A stretch of DNA of 64,000 bases, from the NCBI RefSeq assembly GCF_035222275.1, contig NC_085884.1, positions 3,038,001 through 3,102,000 of the forward strand, read 5' to 3'. Below the pieces are notes generated by a model. It searched no databases, had not been told where the DNA came from, and was given only the letters and a program-made list of their open reading frames with translations. Both the position numbers and the translations under genes were made by a program. How positions within the stretch are numbered: position 1 is the first letter of the stretch; each line of letters begins with the position of its first letter. Positions 1 through 10,401 of the stretch are shown here, piece by piece. This DNA comes from Podospora bellae-mahoneyi. Lineage: Eukaryota > Ascomycota > Sordariomycetes > Sordariales > Podosporaceae.

Positions 1-2787
1 GCTCCCCGCTTCCATCAAGCTGGACAACACGGCTGGGTCCATGCAGCCCTCCGCTGCCTTGGACAACTGGCTGTTCAGGTCTTCCACGGTGAGCTGAAAC
101 TTAGCCAACTGCCCTCTGGTGGATTCCAGTTGCTGGAGTGTCTCGTTCTTTTGCCGAGAGACAGTCTGTAACTGTATCTGCAACTCCTCAACCTTCTGCC
201 GACATATCTCCAACTCCCTGGATGCCTCCTCATGTTGAGCCTTGGCATCCCTAAGTTTAGGCGCCCATTCGCTCTCCATGTGCGCAAATTCAGGGTCGCC
301 CCCTTCCTCAAGGGCCTTCTCCCGTCTTCTGAAAAAGTCGGCGTCGTCTTCAGCCTGAAGCAGTGCGGCCTTGGTTGCTTCGAGAATATGCAACGCCTGG
401 TCCCTTTCCGCGCCTAACTTGTTCATATGCGCGGACAATGTCTTGTTATTCTCCGCCAGTTTCGCCCGCTCGGGGGTGAGGTCGTTGTACTGGTTGAAAA
501 GCCGGTCGAGTTGCTCCTTGGCTGAGGCCAACTCCATATCTTTCTGCTGGATCTGACTCTCGAGATGGGCGATATGGGCTTGGATAGCGGCTTGGTTGCC
601 GGGTCCATTGCCGGGATGTAGCTGGGCTTGGAGCTCGGCAATGGTTGCTTGCATTGTCTGTATGGTTTGTGACTGACCAGCCACTTCTGTGTCGAGCTGG
701 ATAATGGTTGCCTCATGCTGCTTGATCGTCTCCAGATTCTTGTCATCCTGCGCCTTGTGCCTCTGAAGCTCCTCCTGCGCTTGCACCCTCTGCGCCTCGC
801 CCTCAATCGCCCAGTTTTGGCAGGCGGCGAGTTCAACTTCGAGATCCTTGACTTTCTCTTCGAGATGGGCGATTTGCTCACCCTTGGTGGCGAGTTGGTT
901 CTTGAGCGATGTGACGTAAGCGCGAGACATGTCAGATGCCTTTTTTGACGACTCAAGCTTGCCAGCCTGGCGTTGGTACATGTCTCTGTGCCCATTCGCA
1001 TTTTTGACAGCCTCGTCTCTCTCTGACTGAACGCGAGAAAGCTGCTCATTGACGCTCTGGAGAGTGGCTTTCAGTGTCTCCATCTCGGGTGCTGCTTCAG
1101 ACCTGAGGCGGGTAAACTCGTCTTCGAGACTCGCGATCACGGTCTCCATCATTTCCTTTTCTTGATTAAAGGCTTGTCTCTGTTGTTCAAGTTTCGCTTC
1201 ACACTCACCAACCCTCTCTTGCTGCTGTCTCAACTCAGCCTCTGACTCAACAAGTTGCCGCTGTTGACGAGCCAGTTCCTCCTCCAAACCTTCGACGCTT
1301 GCGTTGGCCTCATTCTCCTTCTCCCATAAAGACCTGAGATTACTTCCAAAATTCTCCGTTTCTTGCTGGTCTTTGTGGTAATTAATCCGGAGCCCCTCGC
1401 ACTCCTTCTCAGCCTTGTCGAGCCGTTGCTTCAGAGTCTCCATCTCGTGCTCAGAGTCTTTAAGTCTGACCCTCAGTGACTCTGCCTCAAGGTCCGAAAG
1501 CTTGTTGTTGTCCTTGTTTGCGCCTCCAGAGCTGTCGCCCTCGCTGGTAGCGACGACCTGGTCTTTCAGATCCTGCATAATTGTGCCGTTGACGAAGAGG
1601 GTGGTGCGAGCATTGTCGAGGGACGCCTGACCGTTAGCCACTTGCTTTTTGAAGTCTTCAATGGCAGTGTTGAGCTCAGCCATGGATGTCTTGTCTTCCT
1701 CCGATTGTGATCGGGCGACTTCCAGCTCGTGTTGTTTGTAGGCGAGTTGACTCTTGAGATCCGCAATGGTAGCTCGGGCTTCAGAAAGCTCTGTGCCCTG
1801 GGTAGAGCACCATTGGCGCTGCGCATCCAGCTCTTGGTTTTTCGAGGCAAGCTCCTGACTCTGTGCGGCGAGCTGCTGGTTCAAATTGTCGGTGGTAACC
1901 TGATTCTCGGCTACGGTCGTGTGGAGATTCTTGACAGTCGCTTGCTCAGCCTCCAGGTTGAGAGTAAGCTGGTCGATACTAATCTTGTGCTGGGCTACCG
2001 CAGCACGCTCCTCAACGAGAGCTGCCTTGTTCGTCTTGACTTCCTCCCTGAGTTCCTTGATCTCGTCGTGCTGGTGGACGACAGTGCTCCTCGCCTTGGC
2101 GAGATTGACTGTGAAGTCGGCGATCTCTCGCTTGAGCGTGTCGGTACCACCGCAGCTGGTGCATGGCTTAGCTGGTCCTTGCGAAGCTTGCTGCTGCCCG
2201 TTGGGATTTTGCTGGACCGGCCCGATACCAGTTGAAGAATTCTTCGCGGCCGTTTGCCGGTTCTCTTCAATGATCGCGCGGAGCGAGGCTATCTCTGCAT
2301 CCTTCTCCGCCGTGATCATCCCGAATTTAGCCATCCTCACCCTCAACTTCTCATTTTCATCTTGCGTCTCATGTACCCGTGCAGCCAGCTGGGTAACTGT
2401 GTCGTTCTGGTGAAACGGGGCAGGAGGGGTCCAAAAACCACTGGCAGGAAGTGCAGTGCTGGCAGCAGCAAAGGGAGTTCGATCGGTCCGGGAAACAGAC
2501 GAGGAAGCAACTCTCTTCGTGGCTGGACTCTTGTTGGGGGTGTCGACGTAACTAACGTTTCTTTTCTGGGAAGCGGCCTTACCTTCCTCCTCCTCCTCGT
2601 CTTCGTCGTCGGAAATGAGCGAGACATAGGTTTTATTGTTGTTGGGTCGAGGGGGGCAATCATCTTCCTCGTCATCGCGGCCGTTGTTGCTGCTGTTGGA
2701 GGGCCTGTTCTGCCACATCCATCCGCGGTTTCCATTTCCACTTTGTCGGCGGGCGTTACTCCGCGGGTAGCCCGAGTTGCTTGCCAT
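1..2787 (-). CDS. Large coiled-coil protein, 3' end cut by window edge
   Basis: An uninterrupted reading frame runs from an ATG at 2787-2785 to base 1, giving 929 visible residues with no stop, so the C-terminus lies outside the window. Residues 1-130 are polar and low complexity, with an acidic run (SDDEDEEEEEGK, about 59-70). From about residue 130 to the edge the sequence is almost entirely heptad-like, rich in Glu, Gln, Lys, Leu and Ala, which predicts a very long coiled coil. A short CTSCGG stretch sits near residue 209. I see no motor, kinase or transmembrane segment. Proteins of this form are often cytoskeletal, spindle-pole or vesicle-tether scaffolds, but the sequence alone does not decide. 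The ATG chosen is the first in frame and starts a serine/asparagine-rich tail typical of such scaffolds. No intron is needed in the visible part. Confidence 0.8.
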   Translation of the reverse strand, partial: MASNSGYPRSNARRQSGNGNRGWMWQNRPSNSSNNGRDDEEDDCPPRPNNNKTYVSLISDDEDEEEEEGKAASQKRNVSYVDTPNKSPATKRVASSSVSRTDRTPFAAASTALPASGFWTPPAPFHQNDTVTQLAARVHETQDENEKLRVRMAKFGMITAEKDAEIASLRAIIEENRQTAAKNSSTGIGPVQQNPNGQQQASQGPAKPCTSCGGTDTLKREIADFTVNLAKARSTVVHQHDEIKELREEVKTNKAALVEERAAVAQHKISIDQLTLNLEAEQATVKNLHTTVAENQVTTDNLNQQLAAQSQELASKNQELDAQRQWCSTQGTELSEARATIADLKSQLAYKQHELEVARSQSEEDKTSMAELNTAIEDFKKQVANGQASLDNARTTLFVNGTIMQDLKDQVVATSEGDSSGGANKDNNKLSDLEAESLRVRLKDSEHEMETLKQRLDKAEKECEGLRINYHKDQQETENFGSNLRSLWEKENEANASVEGLEEELARQQRQLVESEAELRQQQERVGECEAKLEQQRQAFNQEKEMMETVIASLEDEFTRLRSEAAPEMETLKATLQSVNEQLSRVQSERDEAVKNANGHRDMYQRQAGKLESSKKASDMSRAYVTSLKNQLATKGEQIAHLEEKVKDLEVELAACQNWAIEGEAQRVQAQEELQRHKAQDDKNLETIKQHEATIIQLDTEVAGQSQTIQTMQATIAELQAQLHPGNGPGNQAAIQAHIAHLESQIQQKDMELASAKEQLDRLFNQYNDLTPERAKLAENNKTLSAHMNKLGAERDQALHILEATKAALLQAEDDADFFRRREKALEEGGDPEFAHMESEWAPKLRDAKAQHEEASRELEICRQKVEELQIQLQTVSRQKNETLQQLESTRGQLAKFQLTVEDLNSQLSKAAEGCMDPAVLSSLMEAGS

Positions 2788-4652
2788 CTGTGAGATTGCG
2801 ATCGGCTGGTGAAGCGGTTAGAGACAATCGATTGTAAAAATGTGTAAAAAGAAAATATCTGCGCGTTCAGATTTGTAGCTAGGGGGGCAGGGGATCCGGA
2901 GGAGAGAGGCAGGGAAGGGTCTGTGGAAGAGGTGGTGGCTGGGAGGAAAAGAGCGTGGTAGAAGTGTACGCCGACAAAAACGACTAATGGCAGGCAATCG
3001 CAGGCAGGAGCAGGTAAAAGGAAAGTTTGCAGCGTCAAGTGACTGGTAGAAAGTAAAATTAGACGATGAGGCAGGTGCTCAGGTAGTTCCAGGCTTCCAG
3101 AAACTGTCAGGATGTAGGGTACAGGAGGAAGGCCGAGGTGATGGATGTCAATACTCGGTGATTCCACAGGAAAGAGGAGGCAACTTACAATTTGACAACA
3201 GCTGGAACCGCTTGCCTCTCTTGCTTGGGCAGGAGCTAGTGGTGAAGTTGATGCTTGTAGATGGGCGGGTGTTGGGAAGCACAATTTTCAAACTTCTTGC
3301 CTGTTGATTTGTAGTCGGGCGAACCTGTTGACTTTGGGCGAGGGTGATGTAGGTAAAGAAATAAAAAAGTTTGGCAACACTTGGTTGGTTTGTGGGAACC
3401 CAAGTTGAAGTTGCAAATGGTAAGGATAACGTCGAGAGCAACTGGCCTGACAACTGGGTGTGGAATAGATTGGCGAAAAGTTTCTAGCCTCGACAAAAGC
3501 TCAGCGGTGCCCCAGTTTAATTGGCGATAAGATGACTGGTAGAATACCGCTGTTCATCTCTTTGCAGAAACCGACTGCTGATGACCTGTTGACAGAAAGC
3601 CTTTGGCTATGTTCGAAAGGCATTTTCTGCTCTCAAAAACACTGGACATCAATATAAAAGACCGAAGCCAGGTGAAACACGAACCTTGTCCCTTGAAGTT
3701 GTAGTGACAGGACATCTTTAGTGCTAATCACATCAGATGGAAGTCATCAAGAAAAGATGCTTCCTCTTGATGACTGGCCAACTATGTATTCAGCCCTACT
3801 TGAACCAAGGAATAGAAATAGCAGAAAGGGGTTCTTGAGAAGGACGTTACAGACCGGTGGGTTTTAACTCCTCATTTTTGACCTGATCTTGACTTAAGGC
3901 TGGAAGAATCTCAAAGCACAGCCGTGATAGAAAGTGCCCCTACAGTGAGCTGAGGCTGTTAAACAGATCAAACGAAAGGTGAATGTGCTAGTTATGCCAA
4001 CAGATTGTGTCTAGAGTTTTATCAGCGACCCGTTCAACAATCACAAGAGCTCTTATTATGCTACCAGATAAGGTATCTGATGTTAAAGGGTGCTTTCTAA
4101 GTTTAAGTCCTTCCTTATCTTCACAAAGTATTGTGAGGTAGTAGTAGCCTTGGATCTTCAGAAATATCACCACATTTTCGCTCACAGTTCGATGACTCGA
4201 TTCTTCACAAATACCAAGTCTTTCATGTGTTGGGTAGGTAACTCGAAGGATATTCCCTAAATCAGCTGAGACAAATAGTGTTGAAATTCAAAGTGATCCC
4301 AGCGAATCATGCCGTCCCACTTATTCAGCCCCCTGTCTGCTTCGCCAGTCGTCACCTCGATGGCCCATGATGGTGGGTTTTCCACCAATGCACTGCAACA
4401 GTAGACGTGCTGACATGCATATTCTTCGGCTGTTGGTTTGTGATTGTCGTTCGTTTCGCTTGTTTGGGTCAAGTCATTGTGGGGTTATGGCCGAGAAAGA
4501 AAACTACCTCAGCTGCGGGGTTCAAAAGGGTCTTGATGTCCAAGTTTACTTTCCCTCTCATTTATCTCTCATGAATTTCTTTCATCATCTTTTATCTCTT
4601 ATGTAACCCAAAGAGCATCCTTCTTTGTCGTTGTGAGCAAAATTCGCCCAAA
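2788..4652. other. Divergent intergenic region between coiled-coil gene and nitroalkane oxidase
   Basis: This 1.9 kb should hold the 5' leaders and promoters of the two divergent neighbours. Open frames inside it are short and mostly overlap in several frames. One minus-strand stretch near 4257-4472 reads somewhat protein-like (WAIEVTT followed by KWDGMIRWDHFEFQHYL), but I cannot place it in a family and see no flanking exons. It may be a gene fragment. Confidence 0.5.
4066..4597. promoter_or_regulatory. Four AGATAA (GATA-factor) sites upstream of nitroalkane oxidase
   Basis: AGATAA or its complement TTATCT occurs at 4066-4071, 4115-4120, 4562-4567 and 4592-4597. The last two lie in a direct repeat, TTTATCTCT(C/T), spaced 30 bp apart and ending about 55 bp before the ATG. 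HGATAR is the known binding site of the fungal nitrogen regulators AreA/NIT2. Clustering before an enzyme that releases nitrite from nitroalkanes fits nitrogen control, but the role is inferred from sequence only. Confidence 0.4.
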
Positions 4653-6062
4653 ATGCCCATTGACTTCCACCTGTCCGCTTCCCAGGAGGGAACTTATCAA
4701 GCTGCCCGGTCTTTGGCCCGCAATTTGCTGATGCCAGCCCGGCAAACCTATCTTCAACACCCACCCAACTCCCCTCTACGCTTCCAATCAACACAACCCA
4801 CTTATGCCGCCGCGGTTTCTGCGGGGATTCTCAAGGGCCAAATCTCCCCTGCTCATGGAGGCACTGGCGGCACCCTCATTGAATCCGCTATCCTAGTAGA
4901 AGAATGCTACTCCATCGAACCTTCCGCCGCCCTCACCATCTTCGCCACTGGTCTCGGCCTCACACCCATCAACCTCGCTGCTGGACCTCAGCACGCAGAA
5001 TTCCTTGCCCCTTTCCTCAGTGGTGAAGGTAGCCCCCTTGCGTCTCTGGTCTTTTCCGAACCAGGTGGCGTAGCCAATGCTCTTGAAAAGGGCGCGCCAG
5101 GTTTCCAAACAACCGCCCGACTGGAAGGAGATGAGTGGGTCATCAACGGAGAAAAGATGTGGGCTACTAACTGCGCAGGCTGGGATTTCAAGGGGTGTGA
5201 TCTTGCTTGTGTCGTTTGCAGAGATGCTACTACTCCGTTGGAAGAAGGACAAGATCCAGAAAACAAGGTGATGATCGTTTTGGTCACGAGGGCTGATTTG
5301 GATAGGAATGGAGAGGGAAGCTTTGAAGTGTTGAGACATGTGGCTACACCGGGACATACGAGTGTATCGGGACCTCACGTAAGGTATACTAATGTCAGAG
5401 TTCCGACGAAAAATGTACTTTGTCCGGCCGGACAGGGAGCAAAGGTAGCGTTTGGAGCCTTTGATGGGAGCGCTGTTTTGGTGGGGGCAATGGGGGTTGG
5501 CTTGATGAGGGCTGCTTTTGATGCTGCGCTAAAATTTGCCAAGGAGGACAACAGAGGAGGGGCAGTGCCACTGCTGGAGAGGCAGGCTTTTGCGGATCTG
5601 TTGAGCGGGGTAAAGATACAGACTGAAGCTGCGAGAGCACTGACATGGAAGGCTGCTCACGCTATGGAGAATGGACCGGGTGACTATGATGCCAGGAGGG
5701 AGCTGGCTCTGGCGGCCAAGGTGTTTTGCAGTGAGGCGGCTGTTAAGGCTTGTACGGATGTGATCAATGCAGTCGGGATGTAAGTGTTCCTTCACTGGTC
5801 ACAGCGATGAAGTGAAGGACAGCTGCTAAATTTGGGGTTCAGCTCGGCATACGACCTCCAAAGGCCATTCTCGGACCTCCTGAACACAGCTGTGGTGTTG
5901 CCGATCTTTGATGGTGGAAATGTTGGAATCCGTAGGCGCCATTTGTGAGTCAGCTAGCTTTATCTCCATGAGTTCAGGGTCAACTAACAGAACCATAGAC
6001 AGCAGTTAATGCTGAAACCAACATACGATGCCTGGTCATCAACGTATGGTAGTTTGCCTTGA
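4653..6062 (+). CDS. Nitroalkane oxidase (acyl-CoA dehydrogenase superfamily flavoenzyme)
   Basis: Three exons (4653-5779, 5843-5944, 5999-6062) separated by GT-AG introns of 63 and 54 nt give 430 residues. The protein has the acyl-CoA dehydrogenase fold throughout and closely resembles Fusarium nitroalkane oxidase from recalled sequence: LASLVFSEPGG near 129-139, WDFKGCDLACVVCR at 177-190, and the C-terminal FDGGNVGIRRRHLQ. The Asp-Arg pair of the Fusarium enzyme (Asp402, Arg409) corresponds to Asp399 and Arg406 here, and the flavin-contacting Ser276 to Ser273. Asp in place of the usual dehydrogenase Glu is the hallmark of nitroalkane oxidase, which uses FAD and O2 to convert nitroalkanes to aldehyde, nitrite and H2O2. 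The spliced C-terminus (PTYDAWSSTYG) matches the family's usual end. The four GATA sites upstream suggest nitrogen-source control. A plain acyl-CoA dehydrogenase is the less likely alternative. Confidence 0.88.
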
Positions 6063-8767
6063 CCCGGCTGCAGGATTGAAAGTAGGTGGCCAGTCGCATA
6101 AGGTGATTTCTGATGAAAAGAAGGCAGTCCAAAGGTCATACTGTTGGCTGAACTGAAGACGCTCAACTCTTGGCTACTCTGTTTGTCTGACACTTTCGGC
6201 AGAGGAGAAGTCCAGCTGTTGTGTGGTAGCTGGTAGGAGTCAATAATGAATGTATATCCCGAGCTATCGCTCTGCAACCTTTGCTGCGCATTGCTGTCAC
6301 AGAATACATCAAGGGTTTCAATACCTCGTGAAGCCATCAACACGACAGTCTGAAAAATGCCTGACTTCGGATACAAGCAGCTAGATGAAATTATTGAAAG
6401 ATAAGGCCTTCCGTAGTGGCGTCGGGTTGTCATGCAACAGTAAACACCAGCCAAGGAAAGTCTGGTCAGCCTTAGACCGAGGAGGAGTAGATGACCCATT
6501 TTGGACCTATGAACCCCTTGCTCTTTCATTCAACGCAATCAATCCTCTGCTTCGCATAATGTAATTGAGAACTCTCACAATCCTGGTCAAAACATATTCA
6601 GCATATGTCGGTGCCGATCAAGTAACACTGGGAACAGGCGCCAATCCTCAGGGTTAAGGGGTTTTGTGTATAGTCGTCACTCCGGTTCCGTCTGGGACTG
6701 TTCGTCAGGCTCGTCTCCTGAATCAGGCGGGAGGTTGACACCCGAAGAACCTCCATATATGAATCTAAGGGGCTTGACTAGGCGAGCCAGCGTCTCAGGC
6801 CAGTGGCCGAGCGCTCTTGCTTCGTTGCGGAACGACCGATAAAGGCGCTGGCGAGCGCTAGGGACTGCGGAGAGGTATAAGAACGCGTATGAAAGTCTGG
6901 TGGTGTCAAGCTATCCAGTCTTTTCTGCTCACCAAAAAAGACCTTGGGAGCAACTGGCTGATCTGCCAGGACCCAAGCATACCATTTCCCTCGGTTCATC
7001 ACTATATCACGTCTTTCGTGAGCCCGACAAGCATGATCTCGAGTATGCTGAAACATGTGGTTATGAGGCTTGATTGACTAAGATACCTAACTAAGAGTAT
7101 TTGACACAAGATGGGATGATGGCTTAATATATGCTGAGTGACCTCCTAACACCCCTGAATACCCCCATGAAACCCATGTACCAATGCATTGCTCTCCTGG
7201 GGTCATGATCCTATTCTTGAGCAAAGTGCATTCATGAATCCGGTGACTTGGATGCGAAAAACTTTCTATTCTATTGTATTTAGTAAGCTGATCTTGGGGA
7301 ATGAACAAGCTGAACAGTCAGAAGTTAGTCAACGAAAGGCTGGAGCGAATGTAGTTGAAAGTGGAGACATGTCAGAGTTAAGGAGTGGCAAGATCGAAAG
7401 ATGGATAAGATAAGAGGAATTTGTTTTTCGGCACCCACCCACTTGGAAGTGTTAAGGTACCTTAGGTAGCAACCCTTCGGCCCCTTCCACACTCACATAG
7501 CAAGTTAGCAAGGTTAACTATACTCTGTGTTTACTTTGCAGTGCTAGGTTCTTTTGTCCACTGTGTCGGCCTTCATTTAATTGTTGGATATTCCTAGCAG
7601 AGGTGGACATGAATGACCTCTGCTCTCTTTCTCACGGATGCATCGCATCGCATCTAGTACCCTGCCAAACCGGCAGAAATTCGAACTCGAGGATAATCAG
7701 AAAGAGGCTGACTGCCAGACGTACAGGAATACTGGCAAACAGGCGCGTCCGGATTGATCACATGCACAGCGCCGGGACATGTGTCCCCACCAACTCCGAA
7801 CGCTGCTGTTTCGGCCAAATCATCACCAGGTGTCAGAGTAGCATCACTGGGAGGTCGGTGCTTTCTATCCGCGTCCTTTGGCTCTGTGTTTAATCTCTAA
7901 CGAGCAAGACCTATCCAGTTAGTCTCAGAAGGTTTCCCGTTTGCCACGATGCCGACCACCGAACGAGTCATGCCTTACAAATCTGAATCAACTTTGCCAA
8001 CCTTCGCCAAGTAGGAAGAGATGTTTTACCATGCCAAATTGCTTTCCAAGGGACATGAAGTGGCTTGTAGGTTGAATGCTTCTATTTGAGGGATTAGGTC
8101 GACATTAACAAGACACATAATCAACAACTGAACAAGAAATGCTATACATAACGTCGACATCACCCTCTATGTGATCCCCAGCAGCTCTGCCTTTTTCCTC
8201 TGGAGCTAACCCTCCCCTGTCGTCGATTGCTGGCACTTCCCTGCTACAGAACAAATTTCAAACCGGACTCAAAGCTTTCGAAATCAACAGACTTGACTCA
8301 CAGCGTTTCGACCCCGTTGCCCGGCTCGCCTCTGTTCCGGTGGTTACATCTAGGGTGAAATTTCACGTGGAGCAGGGGGTCGCACATCGACTGGCAGCAA
8401 TAGAGGTTGCCACCTTCGGCCAGAGACCGATCGTCTGTAGGGGAGATGAACGATCATCGCTATGTTTGAGAAGGTCGGCAGTGGCGATGCGCACGGCCAT
8501 CAGCAATTTCATAAAAGACACCACCAGCTCGCATTCTGATCCTCCCTCTCCTGCTCCTTAGCCCATCCCGCACATCTCTCATCTCCTTTTTCCTCCACAG
8601 ACCCTTCGAGTCTTCCCACCCTTTGTCTTGACTGCCGGTCAGCCATTCGTTTTCGTTGCAGCTTTGACTGCTTGTTCACACGATAAACCCTTTTAACTCC
8701 AACTTTTTGAGCACCTCAACACACCAACAAGCGTCAATTCTGGCAATTCGACCTACCTAATTCCAAC
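6063..8767. other. 2.7 kb intergenic region without a convincing gene
   Basis: No open frame here has family resemblance. A 92-codon minus-strand frame at 6778-7056 can be extended in a second frame toward an acidic tail near 6700, which hints at a decayed coding fragment, but I cannot name it. The last 250 bp before 8768 are strongly pyrimidine-rich and look like the leader of the next gene. Confidence 0.45.
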
Positions 8768-9862
8768 ATGAGGATTACTTCCGTTATTGTTCTTGCCGCA
8801 GCGCTGGGCGCCTACGCTGCTCCTCAGGCCCTCAACACCAGGGATGTTACGACCGATGGGGTCTCCGCTAGAGGAGTGGCCCTTGGTGATGGAAGAGTTG
8901 CACTCCCTGCAGTGCAGCCCGGTAGCCGCACCCGCCGAGGCAGTAGTAGCAAGTCTGCTCGCTCTCTGGATGATATAATCGAGGCCCGTAGTCCCCAACG
9001 TGCACCACCACCACCACCATCACGTGGCGGAGCACCTCCCCCCCCTCCAACAGGAGGCGGTGGCGGTCGAGGTGGTGCACCCCCTCCTCCCAACGGAGGC
9101 GGTCGGGGTGGTGCCCCCCCTCCTCCAAACGGAGCCGGCCGTGGTGGTGTCCCCTCTCCTCCCAACGGAGGCGGTCGGGGTGGTGCCCCCCCTCCTCCAA
9201 ACGGAGCCGGCCGTGGTGGTGTCCCCTCTCCTCCCAACGGAGGCGGTCGGGGTGGTGCCCCCCCTCCTCCAAACAAAACCGGCGGTGGTGGTGTTCCCTC
9301 TCCTCCCAACGGAGGCGGTCAATTCGGAGCAACCCCAGGTGGTGGCTTCAATGGTGGTGCACCCCCACAACCGACTGGAGGTCGTGGTGGTGGAAGACAG
9401 TTCAGACGTGCCGAAGTTTCAACCTCTGACGATGTTGACTTGGACTTTGTTGAAGGAGAGACACTCGCCCTCACCGAAGCCAATCTTGCAGCAAGGGATG
9501 CAGAGCTCGAAGCACGGGACTTCAGCGACAATGACTCCGTCTTCTCCGCCAATGATGACGCCAATTCGGTTTTCTCTGACGACTCTCTCTTTTCTGTTGA
9601 CAGCCAGCGTGGTGGTAACCCCGCTGGTGTTCAGCCGCGGAGCCCGCAGTTCAGACCCCCTCCACCACCTCCTCAGAGAGCCCCTCCTTCACCTGCTCGG
9701 AGACCCGCTCCTCCGCCCCCTCAGAGAGCTCCCCCTCCCCGTGCGCCAGCTCAAAGACCTCCTCCACCTCCTCAGAGAGCCCCCCCTCCCCGTGCGCCAG
9801 CTCAAAGACCCCCTCCACCTCCTCAGCGAGCCCCCCCTCCCCCGCGCCCATTTAGAGTGTAG
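8768..9862 (+). CDS. Secreted Pro/Gly-rich repeat protein
   Basis: A single exon of 364 residues. Residues 1-18 form a classic signal peptide (basic start, hydrophobic [13 protein letters not shown], then PQ). After a Ser/Arg-rich segment comes an array of 12-residue units alternating [12 protein letters not shown] and [12 protein letters not shown] (about residues 109-188). A central acidic region (about 220-290) is rich in Asp, Ser and Phe ([19 protein letters not shown]). The C-terminus is another proline array built on a 17-residue unit containing [17 protein letters not shown]. No enzyme domain, GPI signal or transmembrane segment is visible after the signal peptide, so it is probably exported to the wall or medium. 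Family unknown. The repeat DNA also opens long spurious frames on both strands, but only this frame has an ATG with a signal peptide. Confidence 0.8.
   Translation: MRITSVIVLAAALGAYAAPQALNTRDVTTDGVSARGVALGDGRVALPAVQPGSRTRRGSSSKSARSLDDIIEARSPQRAPPPPPSRGGAPPPPPTGGGGGRGGAPPPPNGGGRGGAPPPPNGAGRGGVPSPPNGGGRGGAPPPPNGAGRGGVPSPPNGGGRGGAPPPPNKTGGGGVPSPPNGGGQFGATPGGGFNGGAPPQPTGGRGGGRQFRRAEVSTSDDVDLDFVEGETLALTEANLAARDAELEARDFSDNDSVFSANDDANSVFSDDSLFSVDSQRGGNPAGVQPRSPQFRPPPPPPQRAPPSPARRPAPPPPQRAPPPRAPAQRPPPPPQRAPPPRAPAQRPPPPPQRAPPPPRPFRV
9092..9330 (+). repeat. 36/72-bp coding tandem repeat
   Basis: The unit is 36 bp (12 residues) arranged as a 72-bp pair. The copies starting at 9092 and 9164 appear identical over 72 bp, a third pair from 9236 is diverged in its second half, and a last partial unit follows. 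Near-identity between copies points to recent unequal exchange or slippage. Confidence 0.85.
9651..9851 (+). repeat. 51-bp coding tandem repeat, proline-rich
   Basis: A 17-residue, 51-bp unit (polyproline, then [12 protein letters not shown]) recurs about two and a half times in the C-terminal part of the secreted protein, preceded by looser proline-rich copies. It is distinct in sequence from the Gly-rich array upstream. Confidence 0.75.
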
Positions 9863-10401
9863 GCAGAACCCCTCGCTAGACTCGATGGTGATGATGAATG
9901 ATATGAGATGGAACCGACGCTCGTTTTGAATGTGCTGGGAACATTTGTGGACGACAATGATTATGATAGGCAAGTTAAAATTTTGATCGGCAGATATAGC
10001 TAGAATATGTAGACTCTGTCTCGAGCCATGACGGCTTGGAACAGACATGAGAAAAGAGATTGACTGTATAAACTGTTTCACGTTGACGATTGAGGTTGAT
10101 GTATCCATTTGTGGCTTGCTGATTGATGACGGTGATTCTCCTGTAGGAGAGAGGGCTTTCTGATCGGGAGGACTGAAGCCAAAAATACCCAGTCGGCAAT
10201 GTACTTTTAACACAGCACGAGGGCTGTTTTGATGGACCAAAAGGTTGCTGGCTTGAGATTCTGTTATAGGGTTTCTAGCTGGTAGTAGTTAGCGACAATT
10301 TTGATCAGCCTTTTCTTTATATGAGAAAAAAAAAACACATGCAAACACTCGTCTGTCTTTGACGAGCCCAGGCCCTCGCTTCTCCAACTCGTTACAACGT
10401 T
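9863..10401. other. 3' flank of repeat protein gene
   Basis: AT-richer than its neighbours and includes a nine-base A run near 10326. I see no gene or RNA here. Confidence 0.5.

Noticed and set aside
2343-3284. 313-codon minus-strand frame crossing the start of the coiled-coil gene
   Set aside because: It is a frame-shifted shadow of the long coiled-coil frame plus its leader; composition is low complexity.
5984-6529. 181-codon minus-strand frame antisense to the end of nitroalkane oxidase
   Set aside because: Overlaps a well-supported coding exon in antisense and resembles no family.
9092-9330. CRISPR-like regular spacing
   Set aside because: Units are contiguous and coding, with no spacers, in a eukaryotic genome.
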